Shown here piece by piece: positions 1 to 6,905 of a DNA stretch of 35,189 bases. The notes under the pieces were generated by a model, which saw only the letters and a list, made by a program, of their open reading frames with translations, made no database searches and was not told the DNA's origin. The stretch lies in IMG/VR virus record IMGVR_UViG_3300042566_000938, positions 1 to 35,189 of that record; one strand, given 5' to 3'. Origin of the DNA: a virus. The number at the start of each line of letters is the position of its first letter. The first letter of the stretch is position 1. The position numbers and the translations under genes were made by a program.

Positions 1-127
1 TAAAACATCTGGCTCATAAAAGCTTGGATCTGCCCAAAGCATCTTTACATCATAATCATCAAATAACTTTTGGATGGCAGCGTTCACTTCTTGGCGATCA
101 ACAACCCAATCTGGATCCGTTGGATCT
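1..127. repeat. Left copy of 127-bp exact terminal repeat (contig overlap)
   Basis: Bases 1-127 are identical to 35063-35189. The repeat lies inside the large terminase gene and joining the two copies keeps that frame open. 127 is the largest k-mer commonly used by de Bruijn assemblers, so this is most simply the overlap left when a circular or circularly permuted molecule is assembled, not a biological terminal repeat. Unit length after removing one copy is 35,062 bp. Confidence 0.95.
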
Positions 128-1230
128 GGTTCCCAAACGGCATGGACTTTTAGGGTTCCAGTATTGATATCGCAAATAACTATTCCAGTTGAGTCGCCGC
201 TTACGGATCCATCAAAGCCAGCGGTTATAGTTGCGCCTAATGGGATACTAGATTCTCTTTTAGCCTCTAGCCAGAAATGAGGGCTAATGAAATCCTCGCC
301 CGCTAGCCTGACCCATTGATTTAGGCGATATCTTTGGAAGCCAGCAAAGCCAGCTGATCCAGCTGAGGCAATCGAAGCATCAAAATCTCCTAGATCTAAA
401 AGACCTTCGGCTAAATTTGGATTAGCTTTTCGCCAAACCTCTGGATCTGTTGGATCGGCATCCTGGCCAGCTTCCCACCACCAGAATCCAAATTGAGGAT
501 CAATCTCGCCTTTAGATTCTGAAACTCTTTTTCCATGCTCATAAAGCCTGCCAAGTAAAGTATCTGTTCGCCCGCCTGCTGTGGTAATGCCGACCACTAA
601 TGATTCAGGTCTGTCGGCACTTCCTTGGGTAAGGGCATCCCAGAGTTCATCTCCCCTTGTATTTGTCGGAGATGATGGCCAAGCATGAAGCTCATCGGCA
701 ACGACTAGGGATGGGGCCAATCCATGCGCTCGCATAGCATCGGCAGATAGCGCCCTATAAACGCTTCCCTTGCTAGGGACTTCCATCGCATCTCTATAAA
801 CTTTGATAACTCGATTTAGAGCTGGATTATCAAGAACCTGAGATCGGGCCTCTCCAAATACGATCCTGGCTTGAGCGCGATCTGATGCGGCGGAATAGCA
901 TTGAGCGCCCTCTGGCCCGTAAAGAATATGCTCAAGCGCCAGCGCGGTTCCTAGTAAACTTTTGCCATTCTTTCTTGGAAGCCCTATAACTGCCCTACGA
1001 TAGCGAAGTAATCCCGTATCTGGATTAGTTTCTAAAAGACTATCGATTAGCCATCTTTGCCATGCTGTAAATACTAAAGGCTCGCCTGCTCTAAAGCCTC
1101 GGCTGGCCCTAAGTAATAGCTCGCTAAAATCGGCAACATCGGGGCCTCTAGTATCCAAAGAATTAGCAGGGACAAAAAAGGCTGGATTCCAATCTTGACT
1201 TGGAGGCCTTAGCCCCCATTCAGCGGTAAT
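1..1230 (-). CDS. terL: Terminase large subunit, N-terminal 410 codons (continues at 35062)
   Basis: ATPase-nuclease motor that packages DNA into the prohead through the portal. This part holds residues 1-410; the last 100 codons are at 35062-34760. A Walker A-type motif GLPRKNGKS lies at residues 83-91, Walker B with the catalytic acid (ADE) at 178-180, and a nuclease-type Asp in FDGS at 340. The overall pattern resembles the Terminase_1 family. The start is unusual. The frame has a TGA a few codons upstream and no ATG, GTG or TTG before the conserved N-terminus; an ATT at 1230-1228 sits behind a good GAGGTGA ribosome site. A TTG about 20 codons later has no such site. The gene overlaps the 3' end of the upstream HTH gene by 22 bases, suggesting coupled translation. 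Confidence 0.93.
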   Translation of the reverse strand, partial: MTAEWGLRPPSQDWNPAFFVPANSLDTRGPDVADFSELLLRASRGFRAGEPLVFTAWQRWLIDSLLETNPDTGLLRYRRAVIGLPRKNGKSLLGTALALEHILYGPEGAQCYSAASDRAQARIVFGEARSQVLDNPALNRVIKVYRDAMEVPSKGSVYRALSADAMRAHGLAPSLVVADELHAWPSSPTNTRGDELWDALTQGSADRPESLVVGITTAGGRTDTLLGRLYEHGKRVSESKGEIDPQFGFWWWEAGQDADPTDPEVWRKANPNLAEGLLDLGDFDASIASAGSAGFAGFQRYRLNQWVRLAGEDFISPHFWLEAKRESSIPLGATITAGFDGSVSGDSTGIVICDINTGTLKVHAVWEPDPTDPDWVVDRQEVNAAIQKLFDDYDVKMLWADPSFYEPDVL

Positions 1231-1595
1231 GGTTTCACCTCAACATTTGGGCTAGTCGCTTGCTTTTTTCCATAATGTTCTGGGGCTGATCTCTCAAGCC
1301 ACCAAGCAGCTGCCTGCCATTGGCCATCCTGGGCAGCTTTTTGGATAGTCGATACATTACGCACAATCGCGCCAGCCCTGGCCTGAGAGATCTCGATCCA
1401 TAGATCATAGAAAGCTAATTCCTGAGGATCTATCTGATTGCCCTGGCCAATTCTTTGGCTCTCTAGCTTGCCTCGCTCTAGCCACTTATAGACTTCGGCG
1501 CTGCTTAGCCCAGCAAAGTGGCAAGCGGTATCTAAATCGGATCCTGATCTTATAGCCGTAACTAGATTTTTCAGGCGGTCATCTTGGGGATTCAT
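1209..1595 (-). CDS. Small HTH DNA-binding protein, possible terminase small subunit
   Basis: A 128-residue protein directly upstream of and overlapping the large terminase. Residues about 18-42 look like a helix-turn-helix of the type used to choose a DNA site (AxxAGLSxxxVYKWLERG), followed by a helical segment and a charged linker. Position and size fit a terminase small subunit that recognises the packaging site. A second, P27-type small terminase lies at 6346-6861, so this one may be an accessory packaging protein or a regulator. The start ATG directly follows the folE stop (TAA-ATG), so the two are probably co-translated. Confidence 0.65.
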   Translation of the reverse strand: MNPQDDRLKNLVTAIRSGSDLDTACHFAGLSSAEVYKWLERGKLESQRIGQGNQIDPQELAFYDLWIEISQARAGAIVRNVSTIQKAAQDGQWQAAAWWLERSAPEHYGKKQATSPNVEVKPLPLNGG

Positions 1596-2150
1596 TTAGT
1601 TTGATCTATCAACCAGGGATAGAAATTCATGTCTAGCGGCAGGATTATCGCGGAAAGCGCCTCGCATAATATTAGTTCTCATAGATCCCTTAGTTCTGAT
1701 CCCGCGCATTGACATACAGCTATGTGATCCATCAATAACGACAGCAATATGATCGCTACCAGTTACTTCCTGGATCTCGTTGGCAATCTGCTCGACCAGG
1801 CGCTCTTGAACCTGAAGCTTATGAGCATGGCGATGAGCGATTCTGGCAAATTTGCTTAGCCCTAAAACTTTATCGCCTGGGATATAAGCAACGCTAACAG
1901 TCGCGCTAAAAGGAAGTAAGTGATGTTCGCAAAGGGAGTGGATCTCCATGCCAGTAACGGCAACCATCTCATCCGTTGGGCCTAATGTAAAAGCAGTTGC
2001 TACTTTGCCTGGATCGTAATCTATAAACTCAGACCACCATTTGGCATATCTCTGAGGGGTATCTTTTAGCCCATCTCTATCTGGATCCTCGCCTATTGCT
2101 ATAAGCAGCTGGCGGGCCAAATCGGCAACGAGTTCTTTATTTACGGACAT
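1596..2150 (-). CDS. folE: GTP cyclohydrolase I
   Basis: Converts GTP to 7,8-dihydroneopterin triphosphate, the first step of both folate and 7-deazaguanine synthesis. The 184-residue product is near the normal length. Zinc ligands of the type I enzyme are visible as C74, H77 (in CEHH) and C145 (in SHSCMSMRG), and the GLSKFARI and RTxGSMRTN segments are typical. The start at 2150 was chosen because its ATG overlaps the queE stop by one base (TAATG); a longer reading frame upstream would cover queE and lacks family similarity. It sits in an operon with queE, queD and queC, so its job is to feed preQ0 synthesis and not folate. Confidence 0.95.
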   Translation of the reverse strand: MSVNKELVADLARQLLIAIGEDPDRDGLKDTPQRYAKWWSEFIDYDPGKVATAFTLGPTDEMVAVTGMEIHSLCEHHLLPFSATVSVAYIPGDKVLGLSKFARIAHRHAHKLQVQERLVEQIANEIQEVTGSDHIAVVIDGSHSCMSMRGIRTKGSMRTNIMRGAFRDNPAARHEFLSLVDRSN

Positions 2151-2851
2151 TAGCGGCCTCTTTCTTCTTCCCAAGCTAGAACATGGATTCGGGTTGATAA
2201 ATTCCAACCTCTATTTACAATAGCATTAGCCAGCGCTTGGAGATGCGCGACATGATCTTTTATTGTAATGCCTTCGGGCATGATCCATACTGATTCTTTA
2301 GGAATATCAAACTGATCAATAAGATCCTGGACTTCATCAAGATCTGATTCTTTCTCAGCCACAAACTTAAAAATTGCTTTGCCCTGGCGCGCTAGATCGC
2401 TAAAGGCTTTATAAGCCTCAGGGATAACCCTACGATCCTCTGGATCTCCAGCATGAGCCAGCTTAGGGCTAACGCAAAATAGATCAACGCAATCAATAGT
2501 ATCTTGCTTAGGAACCCTTGTTCCATTTGTCTCGATGTCGATTTTTAGGCCAGTCAAAGCAAATAGTTCGGGATAGCCATGCTGTTGGAGTAAAGGCTCG
2601 CCCCCAGTAAGAATCAGTCTATTGATTCCCATCTGATTGAGCTGATCAGCGATCTCCGCAATCTCTACTTTATGGCTTTCCTCATTACGATCAAATTTTT
2701 CCCAATCCCATGAATATGGGGTATCGCACCATGAGCAAGTTAGATTACATCCAGCAACTCTTAGGAAGCCAACTAGCTGGCCAGCATGAGGGCCTTCGCC
2801 CTGGATCGTTGGGCCAAATATTTCATTGATATTTAGATGCTTAGCCAACAT
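2150..2851 (-). CDS. queE: 7-carboxy-7-deazaguanine synthase (radical SAM)
   Basis: Radical S-adenosylmethionine enzyme that contracts the ring of 6-carboxytetrahydropterin to 7-carboxy-7-deazaguanine. The 233-residue product has the iron-sulfur cysteine motif CNLTCSWC (C35, C39, C42), the FxPTIQGEG substrate loop near residues 12-20, and the SAM-binding GGEP at 83-86. The start ATG at 2851 lies inside the last codons of queD (11-base overlap). An in-frame start 15 codons further up would extend deeper into queD and adds no conserved sequence. Product of FolE and QueD steps feeds it; its own product feeds QueC. Confidence 0.94.
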   Translation of the reverse strand: MLAKHLNINEIFGPTIQGEGPHAGQLVGFLRVAGCNLTCSWCDTPYSWDWEKFDRNEESHKVEIAEIADQLNQMGINRLILTGGEPLLQQHGYPELFALTGLKIDIETNGTRVPKQDTIDCVDLFCVSPKLAHAGDPEDRRVIPEAYKAFSDLARQGKAIFKFVAEKESDLDEVQDLIDQFDIPKESVWIMPEGITIKDHVAHLQALANAIVNRGWNLSTRIHVLAWEEERGR

Positions 2852-3284
2852 ACACCGCCGAATTAGCGCCATGCTCAAAACATTCAGCTGATACAACTCG
2901 GCATCGATCAGATAGCCCCAGATCTTTTAGGACTTGCTCGGCAAATTGATAAGCCTTCTTAGCAAATAATTCGCAACCAACGCCATCCATAATAGTCAAG
3001 CTAGCCAGGCCCATTCCCTCAAGCGCCTGAAAAGCGCCCAGCTTTGGATCATCGCTTGCCACGATCGTCTTATGATCAAAAGCCTTTTCTAGCTTTTCCT
3101 TTAGGGGCTTTAGTGATCCAAAATCAACAACCCAATTTCGCTCATCTAGCTCATCAGCCTCAAATATAAACTTGAAGCCCAGCGCATATCCATGTAGCTG
3201 ATTACAATGTGAATTAGCGCGCCATTGTCTAAATGTTGCGCTTAGGCCCAGATCAGGGCCATAAGTCTTAGTTGAGCGGTACAT
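2841..3284 (-). CDS. queD: 6-carboxy-5,6,7,8-tetrahydropterin synthase (QueD-like)
   Basis: Second step of preQ0 synthesis, acting on dihydroneopterin triphosphate. The 147-residue product keeps the catalytic Cys (C27), the D70-H71 pair and Glu (E134 in SAEC) and the VVDFGSLK strand of the family. It departs from the classic zinc site: the HGH of the Escherichia coli enzyme is HGY here (H31, Y33), and the N-terminal His position appears to be F18. H26 next to C27 could replace a ligand. I recall similar HGY forms in other phage and bacterial QueD-like proteins, so this may be a natural subgroup. The gene overlaps its upstream neighbour by 17 bases and queE by 11. Confidence 0.88.
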   Translation of the reverse strand: MYRSTKTYGPDLGLSATFRQWRANSHCNQLHGYALGFKFIFEADELDERNWVVDFGSLKPLKEKLEKAFDHKTIVASDDPKLGAFQALEGMGLASLTIMDGVGCELFAKKAYQFAEQVLKDLGLSDRCRVVSAECFEHGANSAVYVG

Positions 3285-3723
3285 TATTATGTTCCTTTAT
3301 TAGGTCGGAGTAAACTTTCATAATTTGGCCAAATCGTTTGCCCTCAGTAATCCTAATAGCATGGGGCCAAATCTCTTTACATAAATTGTAATAATCAAGC
3401 CCGCCAAATACTATAACTTTTGGGGCTAGATCTATGCCTTGTTGCCTGGCTTGCGATTTTACCTTATCGGCAACAATCGATCCTGGCCTGCCCATTCTTA
3501 GCTTGTATGGCTCGACCAAATCATCAAGCTTGAGCAATCCATGTTTGGCGGACATTATTCGAATTTGCTTTTCATCAACTTGGGTCAAAGCATATTTCAA
3601 TGCTAGGGTAAATAATCCCCCAACATAGAGATGCCTTGCTTGGGTTTTATAATCGACTTTAGCAGATCCGCAGCTGACTATTATTAGATAATCAGGCGTG
3701 ATTATAGGGGTATCTATATCCAT
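3268..3723 (-). CDS. DUF6884-like protein in the deazaguanine cassette
   Basis: A 151-residue protein starting at ATG 3723; an in-frame TTG 9 codons upstream lies further inside the neighbouring gene. The N-terminus IIVSCGSAK, then ARHLYVGGLF and later MSAKHGLL, match my memory of the DUF6884 family, small soluble proteins of unknown biochemical role with a nucleotide-binding look. It overlaps the XapX gene upstream by 10 bases and queD downstream by 17 bases, so it is tightly built into the cassette. A role in handling the 7-deazaguanine base or its nucleoside is inferred only from that position. Confidence 0.6.
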   Translation of the reverse strand: MDIDTPIITPDYLIIVSCGSAKVDYKTQARHLYVGGLFTLALKYALTQVDEKQIRIMSAKHGLLKLDDLVEPYKLRMGRPGSIVADKVKSQARQQGIDLAPKVIVFGGLDYYNLCKEIWPHAIRITEGKRFGQIMKVYSDLIKEHNNVPLN

Positions 3724-3869
3724 GTTTCTATTATGATATAGCCCAGCCAAACGCCAAATACCCCAATAACTCCCGCAAGGGTAACGGGGGCGGGAAGTGG
3801 CAACTTAAAAAAACTAAAAATCGCACCCAGGGCTACGCCCGAAAGCATCGATAACAGCATTGTTTTCAC
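3714..3869 (-). CDS. XapX-domain mini membrane protein
   Basis: A 51-codon gene read in the gap between queC and the DUF6884-like gene. The product has two hydrophobic segments separated by a short linker with LPLPAPVTLAGVIGVFG, the recognisable core of the XapX (DUF1427) family, whose members are about 50 residues with two predicted membrane helices and unknown function. The GTG start at 3869-3867 overlaps the queC stop (GTGA); an ATG three codons in (3860) is the alternative. Its 3' end overlaps the next gene by 10 bases. Coupling on both sides makes it part of the deazaguanine operon. A membrane role such as precursor uptake is only a guess. Confidence 0.75.
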   Translation of the reverse strand: MKTMLLSMLSGVALGAIFSFFKLPLPAPVTLAGVIGVFGVWLGYIIIETWI

Positions 3870-4579
3870 TCAGCTGCTTTCCTAGCTATCTCGCTAAGTG
3901 CGAAATCGATCTCCACATAGTCAGTTGGATCCTCTACGCCAGCATCAAGAAAAGCCTCTATACGCTCTACGCAAGTCCCACATCTACCACAATGGATTTC
4001 TCCGCCTTTATAGCATGACCAAGTGATCGAGTAATCAACTCCAAGCTCATGGCCCATACCAGCTATATCAGCCTTGGTCAGCTCTACGAATGGGGCAACT
4101 AGAGCGAAGTCGCCTGGGGCATGGCCCTCTGTCCCATATTGGAAGGCTAGAGAAAGGGCATCAATAAACTGAGGTCGGCAATCTGGATAGATATAGTGAT
4201 CCCCAGCATGAACGCCAGTTGCTACAACAGATGCGCCTTCGGCTACTGCTATGCCCGTAGCGATTGAGAGCATGATCGCGTTACGATTAGGAACGACAGT
4301 CGCCCTCATGGTTTCCTCGGCGTAATGGCCATCTGGAACATCGACATCGCCAGAAGTCAAGCTAGATCCATGTAGAACCTGGCTTAGGATCTGGAGATCT
4401 ACGATCCTTACTGGGGCGCTTAGGCGCTCGCCAAGCTTCTCTAGGTAGCTAAGCTCTTTCTTATGGCGCTGGCCATAATTGAAGCCAACTAGGATCAGAT
4501 CGAAGCCTAGCGACTTATAGAGGTAAGCCAGGGTGGCGGAATCCATACCGCCAGAGGCAACAATTACGGCTTTTTTCAT
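3866..4579 (-). CDS. queC: 7-cyano-7-deazaguanine (preQ0) synthase
   Basis: ATP-dependent conversion of 7-carboxy-7-deazaguanine plus ammonia to preQ0. The 237-residue product has the PP-loop SGGMDS at residues 9-14, the VPNRN motif near 96-100, and the four-cysteine zinc site C189, C197, C200, C203 in an SCYKGG...CGRCGTC context. Length is normal, and no amidotransferase domain is fused to it, which argues against the Gat-QueC route to amidino-type modifications. It starts 11 bases after the dpdA-like stop with a purine-rich AAAGAGA ribosome site, and its stop overlaps the XapX start. Confidence 0.95.
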   Translation of the reverse strand: MKKAVIVASGGMDSATLAYLYKSLGFDLILVGFNYGQRHKKELSYLEKLGERLSAPVRIVDLQILSQVLHGSSLTSGDVDVPDGHYAEETMRATVVPNRNAIMLSIATGIAVAEGASVVATGVHAGDHYIYPDCRPQFIDALSLAFQYGTEGHAPGDFALVAPFVELTKADIAGMGHELGVDYSITWSCYKGGEIHCGRCGTCVERIEAFLDAGVEDPTDYVEIDFALSEIARKAAE

Positions 4580-4590
4580 TTTATCTCTTT

Positions 4591-5748
4591 CTAGTTCTTG
4601 AGCGGTCGCCCAGAAAGTTTGTAATCTGAATAATCAACAACGGGGTGGATATTTGGCCCAACGCTTTTTATAAGCTGATCCCCATCTTTAGACCATACCA
4701 TATGAACCTGAGGGCCATTTTGATCTACGGCCTCAAAGTTCTGAACATCGCTATCTACAAAGTGAATATTGGGGCCTTTAGCATCTTTATAGAAATTAGT
4801 AGCCGTTGTGGCGATATGGACATTTGGGCCTTTATCAGCCAGGCGGGTTCCCTTGCCCTCATGAATAAATCCTGCCTCTGGCTTAGCAGCTTGCTGCCAA
4901 TAGCTAAAGGCTGTATCTACCTGATGGATATTTGGGCCAATAAGAGGCTCGCGCAATCCATACTTAGGAGGCTCGACCTGAAATCTATCTCTCAAATAAT
5001 CCTCAAGTAGCTGAGCATTCTTGATAGCTAGTAAAACTAAAACCCTTTTATTCTCAGGGGTGCTAAATTCTATTTCCTCTGGGGTGACCCCATCATACCA
5101 ATCATGAAGCAGCTGGCGGTATTCGTAAGGCTCTTTTCCATCGTGTCGAAATCTAACAAATCGCTTTTTCTCTGGATCCCATAGTCGCGTTCTGGCATAT
5201 CGCCAGGTTGATCCAAAGCCAGATGAATCAACTGAATAGAATGGCAGATTTAGAATTAGCTCTGGATGGGTAACGCCCCAGCCATGAAATCTCATATTTG
5301 GGTGATTCTCTTTGGCATATCTAAATACTGATAAGCACCATCGAAGCAGCTTTTTTTCTTGAGATCTTTGGCTGACCATTCCCCCTAAGCCAACATAATC
5401 AACCCCATCAGCGGCGTATTGATCTAAAACTTTTGGATCCTGGCCAAAGTGGATCGTGGGGATCACATCTAGGCCCATTCCCTTTAGGGCTTTATAATTT
5501 TGCCAAGATCCTTTTTCATCGCCAATAACATCAAGCGATGCGATCCAACATAAGCTATCTTTCCACTTATGGCCCCAAGCGGCAAACTCATCCATCTGAA
5601 TTGGCTGGCCTAAGCTCATAGCAGAGAAAGCGCCCGAATCGCCAATTAGCCTAAAACCCCAGCTGGCCATCTCATCAATATTGCGATTACGGTAATAGTG
5701 ATAGCTTACCAATCCATTTACGGGGTAGCGAAGGATTGGGTTAGTCAT
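4591..5748 (-). CDS. dpdA: DpdA-like DNA guanine transglycosylase with repeat tail
   Basis: Predicted to swap guanine in DNA for preQ0 or a derivative, by analogy with tRNA-guanine transglycosylase and phage DpdA. The catalytic region covers about residues 1-265: DSGAFSA (D37), SLDVIGD (D73), GLGGMV (121-125), HGWGVT (155-160) and VDSSGFGSTW (173-182) are the expected barrel motifs. Residues 271-385 are an unusual tail with five copies of GP(N/Q)(I/V)H at 271, 307, 325, 345 and 364, spaced 36, 18, 20 and 19, so a sixth degenerate unit may lie in the first gap. I do not recognise this tail. The gene overlaps the ParB-like gene by 8 bases and leads the queC to folE run. Confidence 0.85.
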   Translation of the reverse strand: MTNPILRYPVNGLVSYHYYRNRNIDEMASWGFRLIGDSGAFSAMSLGQPIQMDEFAAWGHKWKDSLCWIASLDVIGDEKGSWQNYKALKGMGLDVIPTIHFGQDPKVLDQYAADGVDYVGLGGMVSQRSQEKKLLRWCLSVFRYAKENHPNMRFHGWGVTHPELILNLPFYSVDSSGFGSTWRYARTRLWDPEKKRFVRFRHDGKEPYEYRQLLHDWYDGVTPEEIEFSTPENKRVLVLLAIKNAQLLEDYLRDRFQVEPPKYGLREPLIGPNIHQVDTAFSYWQQAAKPEAGFIHEGKGTRLADKGPNVHIATTATNFYKDAKGPNIHFVDSDVQNFEAVDQNGPQVHMVWSKDGDQLIKSVGPNIHPVVDYSDYKLSGRPLKN

Positions 5749-6346
5749 TGTTTAGAGCCTCTAGCGCTGCTAGGGCTACTAAGTTGATCTGCTCGATCTT
5801 ATCGCCAACGCCAGTTGCCTTCATGGCAGCTTTTAGATTTTCATGAACATCGATTGGCAGCTTCATGCTGACATCGATTAGATCATCATCATCCTCATGA
5901 TCGCCAACTAGCTTAGCAAGCTCATCAAGATCGGGGGCCTGGCCCCAAAGCTTATTTAGATCAGAAATATCTTTTTCGGTAAATCCTGTTGCCTGGATCA
6001 AATCGGAATCTAAATCTTTGAGGGCTTTTAGAAGGACATCAGAATCCCATTCGGCCAGCTCGGAGGTTCTATTATCGGTTAGGGCATATGCCTTTGCCTC
6101 ATCTTTTGACCATTCGGCGGGGGTTCGGCTGATCGTAATTTCATCCCAGCCTAATTCCTTAGCGGCTTGAAGGGTTCCATTACCAGCTATGACTGTATCA
6201 CCATGAACAACGATTGGCCTACGCTGGCCAAATCTATCTAGTGATGATCTGATAGCCGCGATATTTTTTGGGCCATGAGTTCTAGCATTTTCAGGATCAA
6301 ATTTTAGGGTGGAGATTTTTACTGTTTCGATAATAAGGGCGGTCAT
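5741..6346 (-). CDS. ParB-like (ParB/Srx fold) nuclease-domain protein
   Basis: A 201-residue protein with a clear ParB/sulfiredoxin-type domain in the first 110 residues: the NARTHGPKN, SLDRFGQRRPIVV and VIAGNGTLQAAKELG segments. The C-terminal half is acidic (a DDDD stretch near residue 153) and lacks the helix-turn-helix of a plasmid partition ParB. Phage versions often sit beside DNA-modification or methylase genes and may bind or nick DNA using nucleotide. Its ATG overlaps the P27 terminase stop (ATGA), and its stop overlaps the dpdA-like start by 8 bases. It may help target modification, but this rests on context. Confidence 0.8.
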   Translation of the reverse strand: MTALIIETVKISTLKFDPENARTHGPKNIAAIRSSLDRFGQRRPIVVHGDTVIAGNGTLQAAKELGWDEITISRTPAEWSKDEAKAYALTDNRTSELAEWDSDVLLKALKDLDSDLIQATGFTEKDISDLNKLWGQAPDLDELAKLVGDHEDDDDLIDVSMKLPIDVHENLKAAMKATGVGDKIEQINLVALAALEALNND

Positions 6347-6861
6347 CAGTTAGCGGCTTTCTGTCGGGCTTGTCTGCGTTTCTCTAAATCGTCTAATGGA
6401 TCATTTGGTCTAATTTCGGCCAGTCCAAGTCTAGCCCTATCTGCGGGTGAAAAGCCTAAAGCAGCGAACCAAGCCGTTAGCTGTGTTCGGCAATCTTTTA
6501 GCTGACCAATAAAGGGATGAGATACTTGCTGGCCATTACTCGTTGTATAAAATCTTGGGACCTCGCCCAGGCTGATAGCCCGTCTAAGGTATTCTGCCTC
6601 ATCAAACATTTGACAGGCCATCGTGATCAATGTGGAATCTGCGGCGGGGCTTAGCCATGTTGATCCTGCTGACCAGATCTGATTCCAAAGCTCTAAGCCA
6701 TCTGGCCCTAACGGCGGGGCTGTCGGGATCCCTAAGGCTGCCTCTAGCCCTTGATTTGGCATGGGTGGATCTGGCAAGGGTCTGCCCCCTGGATTACCCA
6801 GCGAGCGCTTTACTTCTATTGGCCTGGCTGGTCTGCCAGCTGGCCTTCCTGTATTAGCCAT
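6346..6861 (-). CDS. terS: Terminase small subunit, P27 family
   Basis: A 171-residue protein resembling the P27 (Terminase_4) small subunits, which pair with Terminase_1 large subunits as seen here. The N-terminus has an AT-hook-like GRPAGRPARP followed by KRSLGNPGGRPLP. The middle holds the ELWNQIWSAGSTWLSPAADS segment, the YTTSNGQ and HPFIGQL positions, and a GFSPADRARLGLAEI C-terminal motif. It probably recognises the packaging site. The start ATG at 6861 lies within a CCATGCGG-type repeat. It follows the HNH gene, a common order in cos phages, but is separated from the large terminase by the whole modification cassette. Confidence 0.85.
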   Translation of the reverse strand: MANTGRPAGRPARPIEVKRSLGNPGGRPLPDPPMPNQGLEAALGIPTAPPLGPDGLELWNQIWSAGSTWLSPAADSTLITMACQMFDEAEYLRRAISLGEVPRFYTTSNGQQVSHPFIGQLKDCRTQLTAWFAALGFSPADRARLGLAEIRPNDPLDDLEKRRQARQKAAN

Positions 6862-6905
6862 GCGGCTGATTCCTATCCATGCGGATTATCCGATCCATGC
6901 GGATC
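6856..6905. repeat. Three CCATGCGG inverted-repeat sites upstream of P27 terS
   Basis: CCATGCGG occurs at 6858-6865, 6877-6884 and 6895-6902, a period of 19 and 18 bases. Each is flanked by bases that extend the inverted repeat: AGCC/GGCT, ATCC/GGAT and GATCC/GGATC around a constant ATGC centre. Stem bases change in pairs while the centre does not. They could be protein-binding sites (for example for the small terminase) or small RNA hairpins. The first copy contains the terS start codon. Two more copies precede the scaffold gene. Confidence 0.6.

Noticed and set aside
74-280. Short plus-strand frame at the left end
   Set aside because: Antisense to the nuclease part of the large terminase, whose motifs are clear.
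3866-4579. QueC as a Gat-QueC fusion leading to an amidino-type base
   Set aside because: The protein has normal QueC length and no glutamine amidotransferase residues, and no separate amidotransferase gene is nearby.
4645-5010. 121-codon plus-strand frame opposite the dpdA-like repeat tail
   Set aside because: It is antisense to the GPNIH repeats, and its regularity (repeated MDIW-like words) comes from those repeats. No ribosome site or family likeness.
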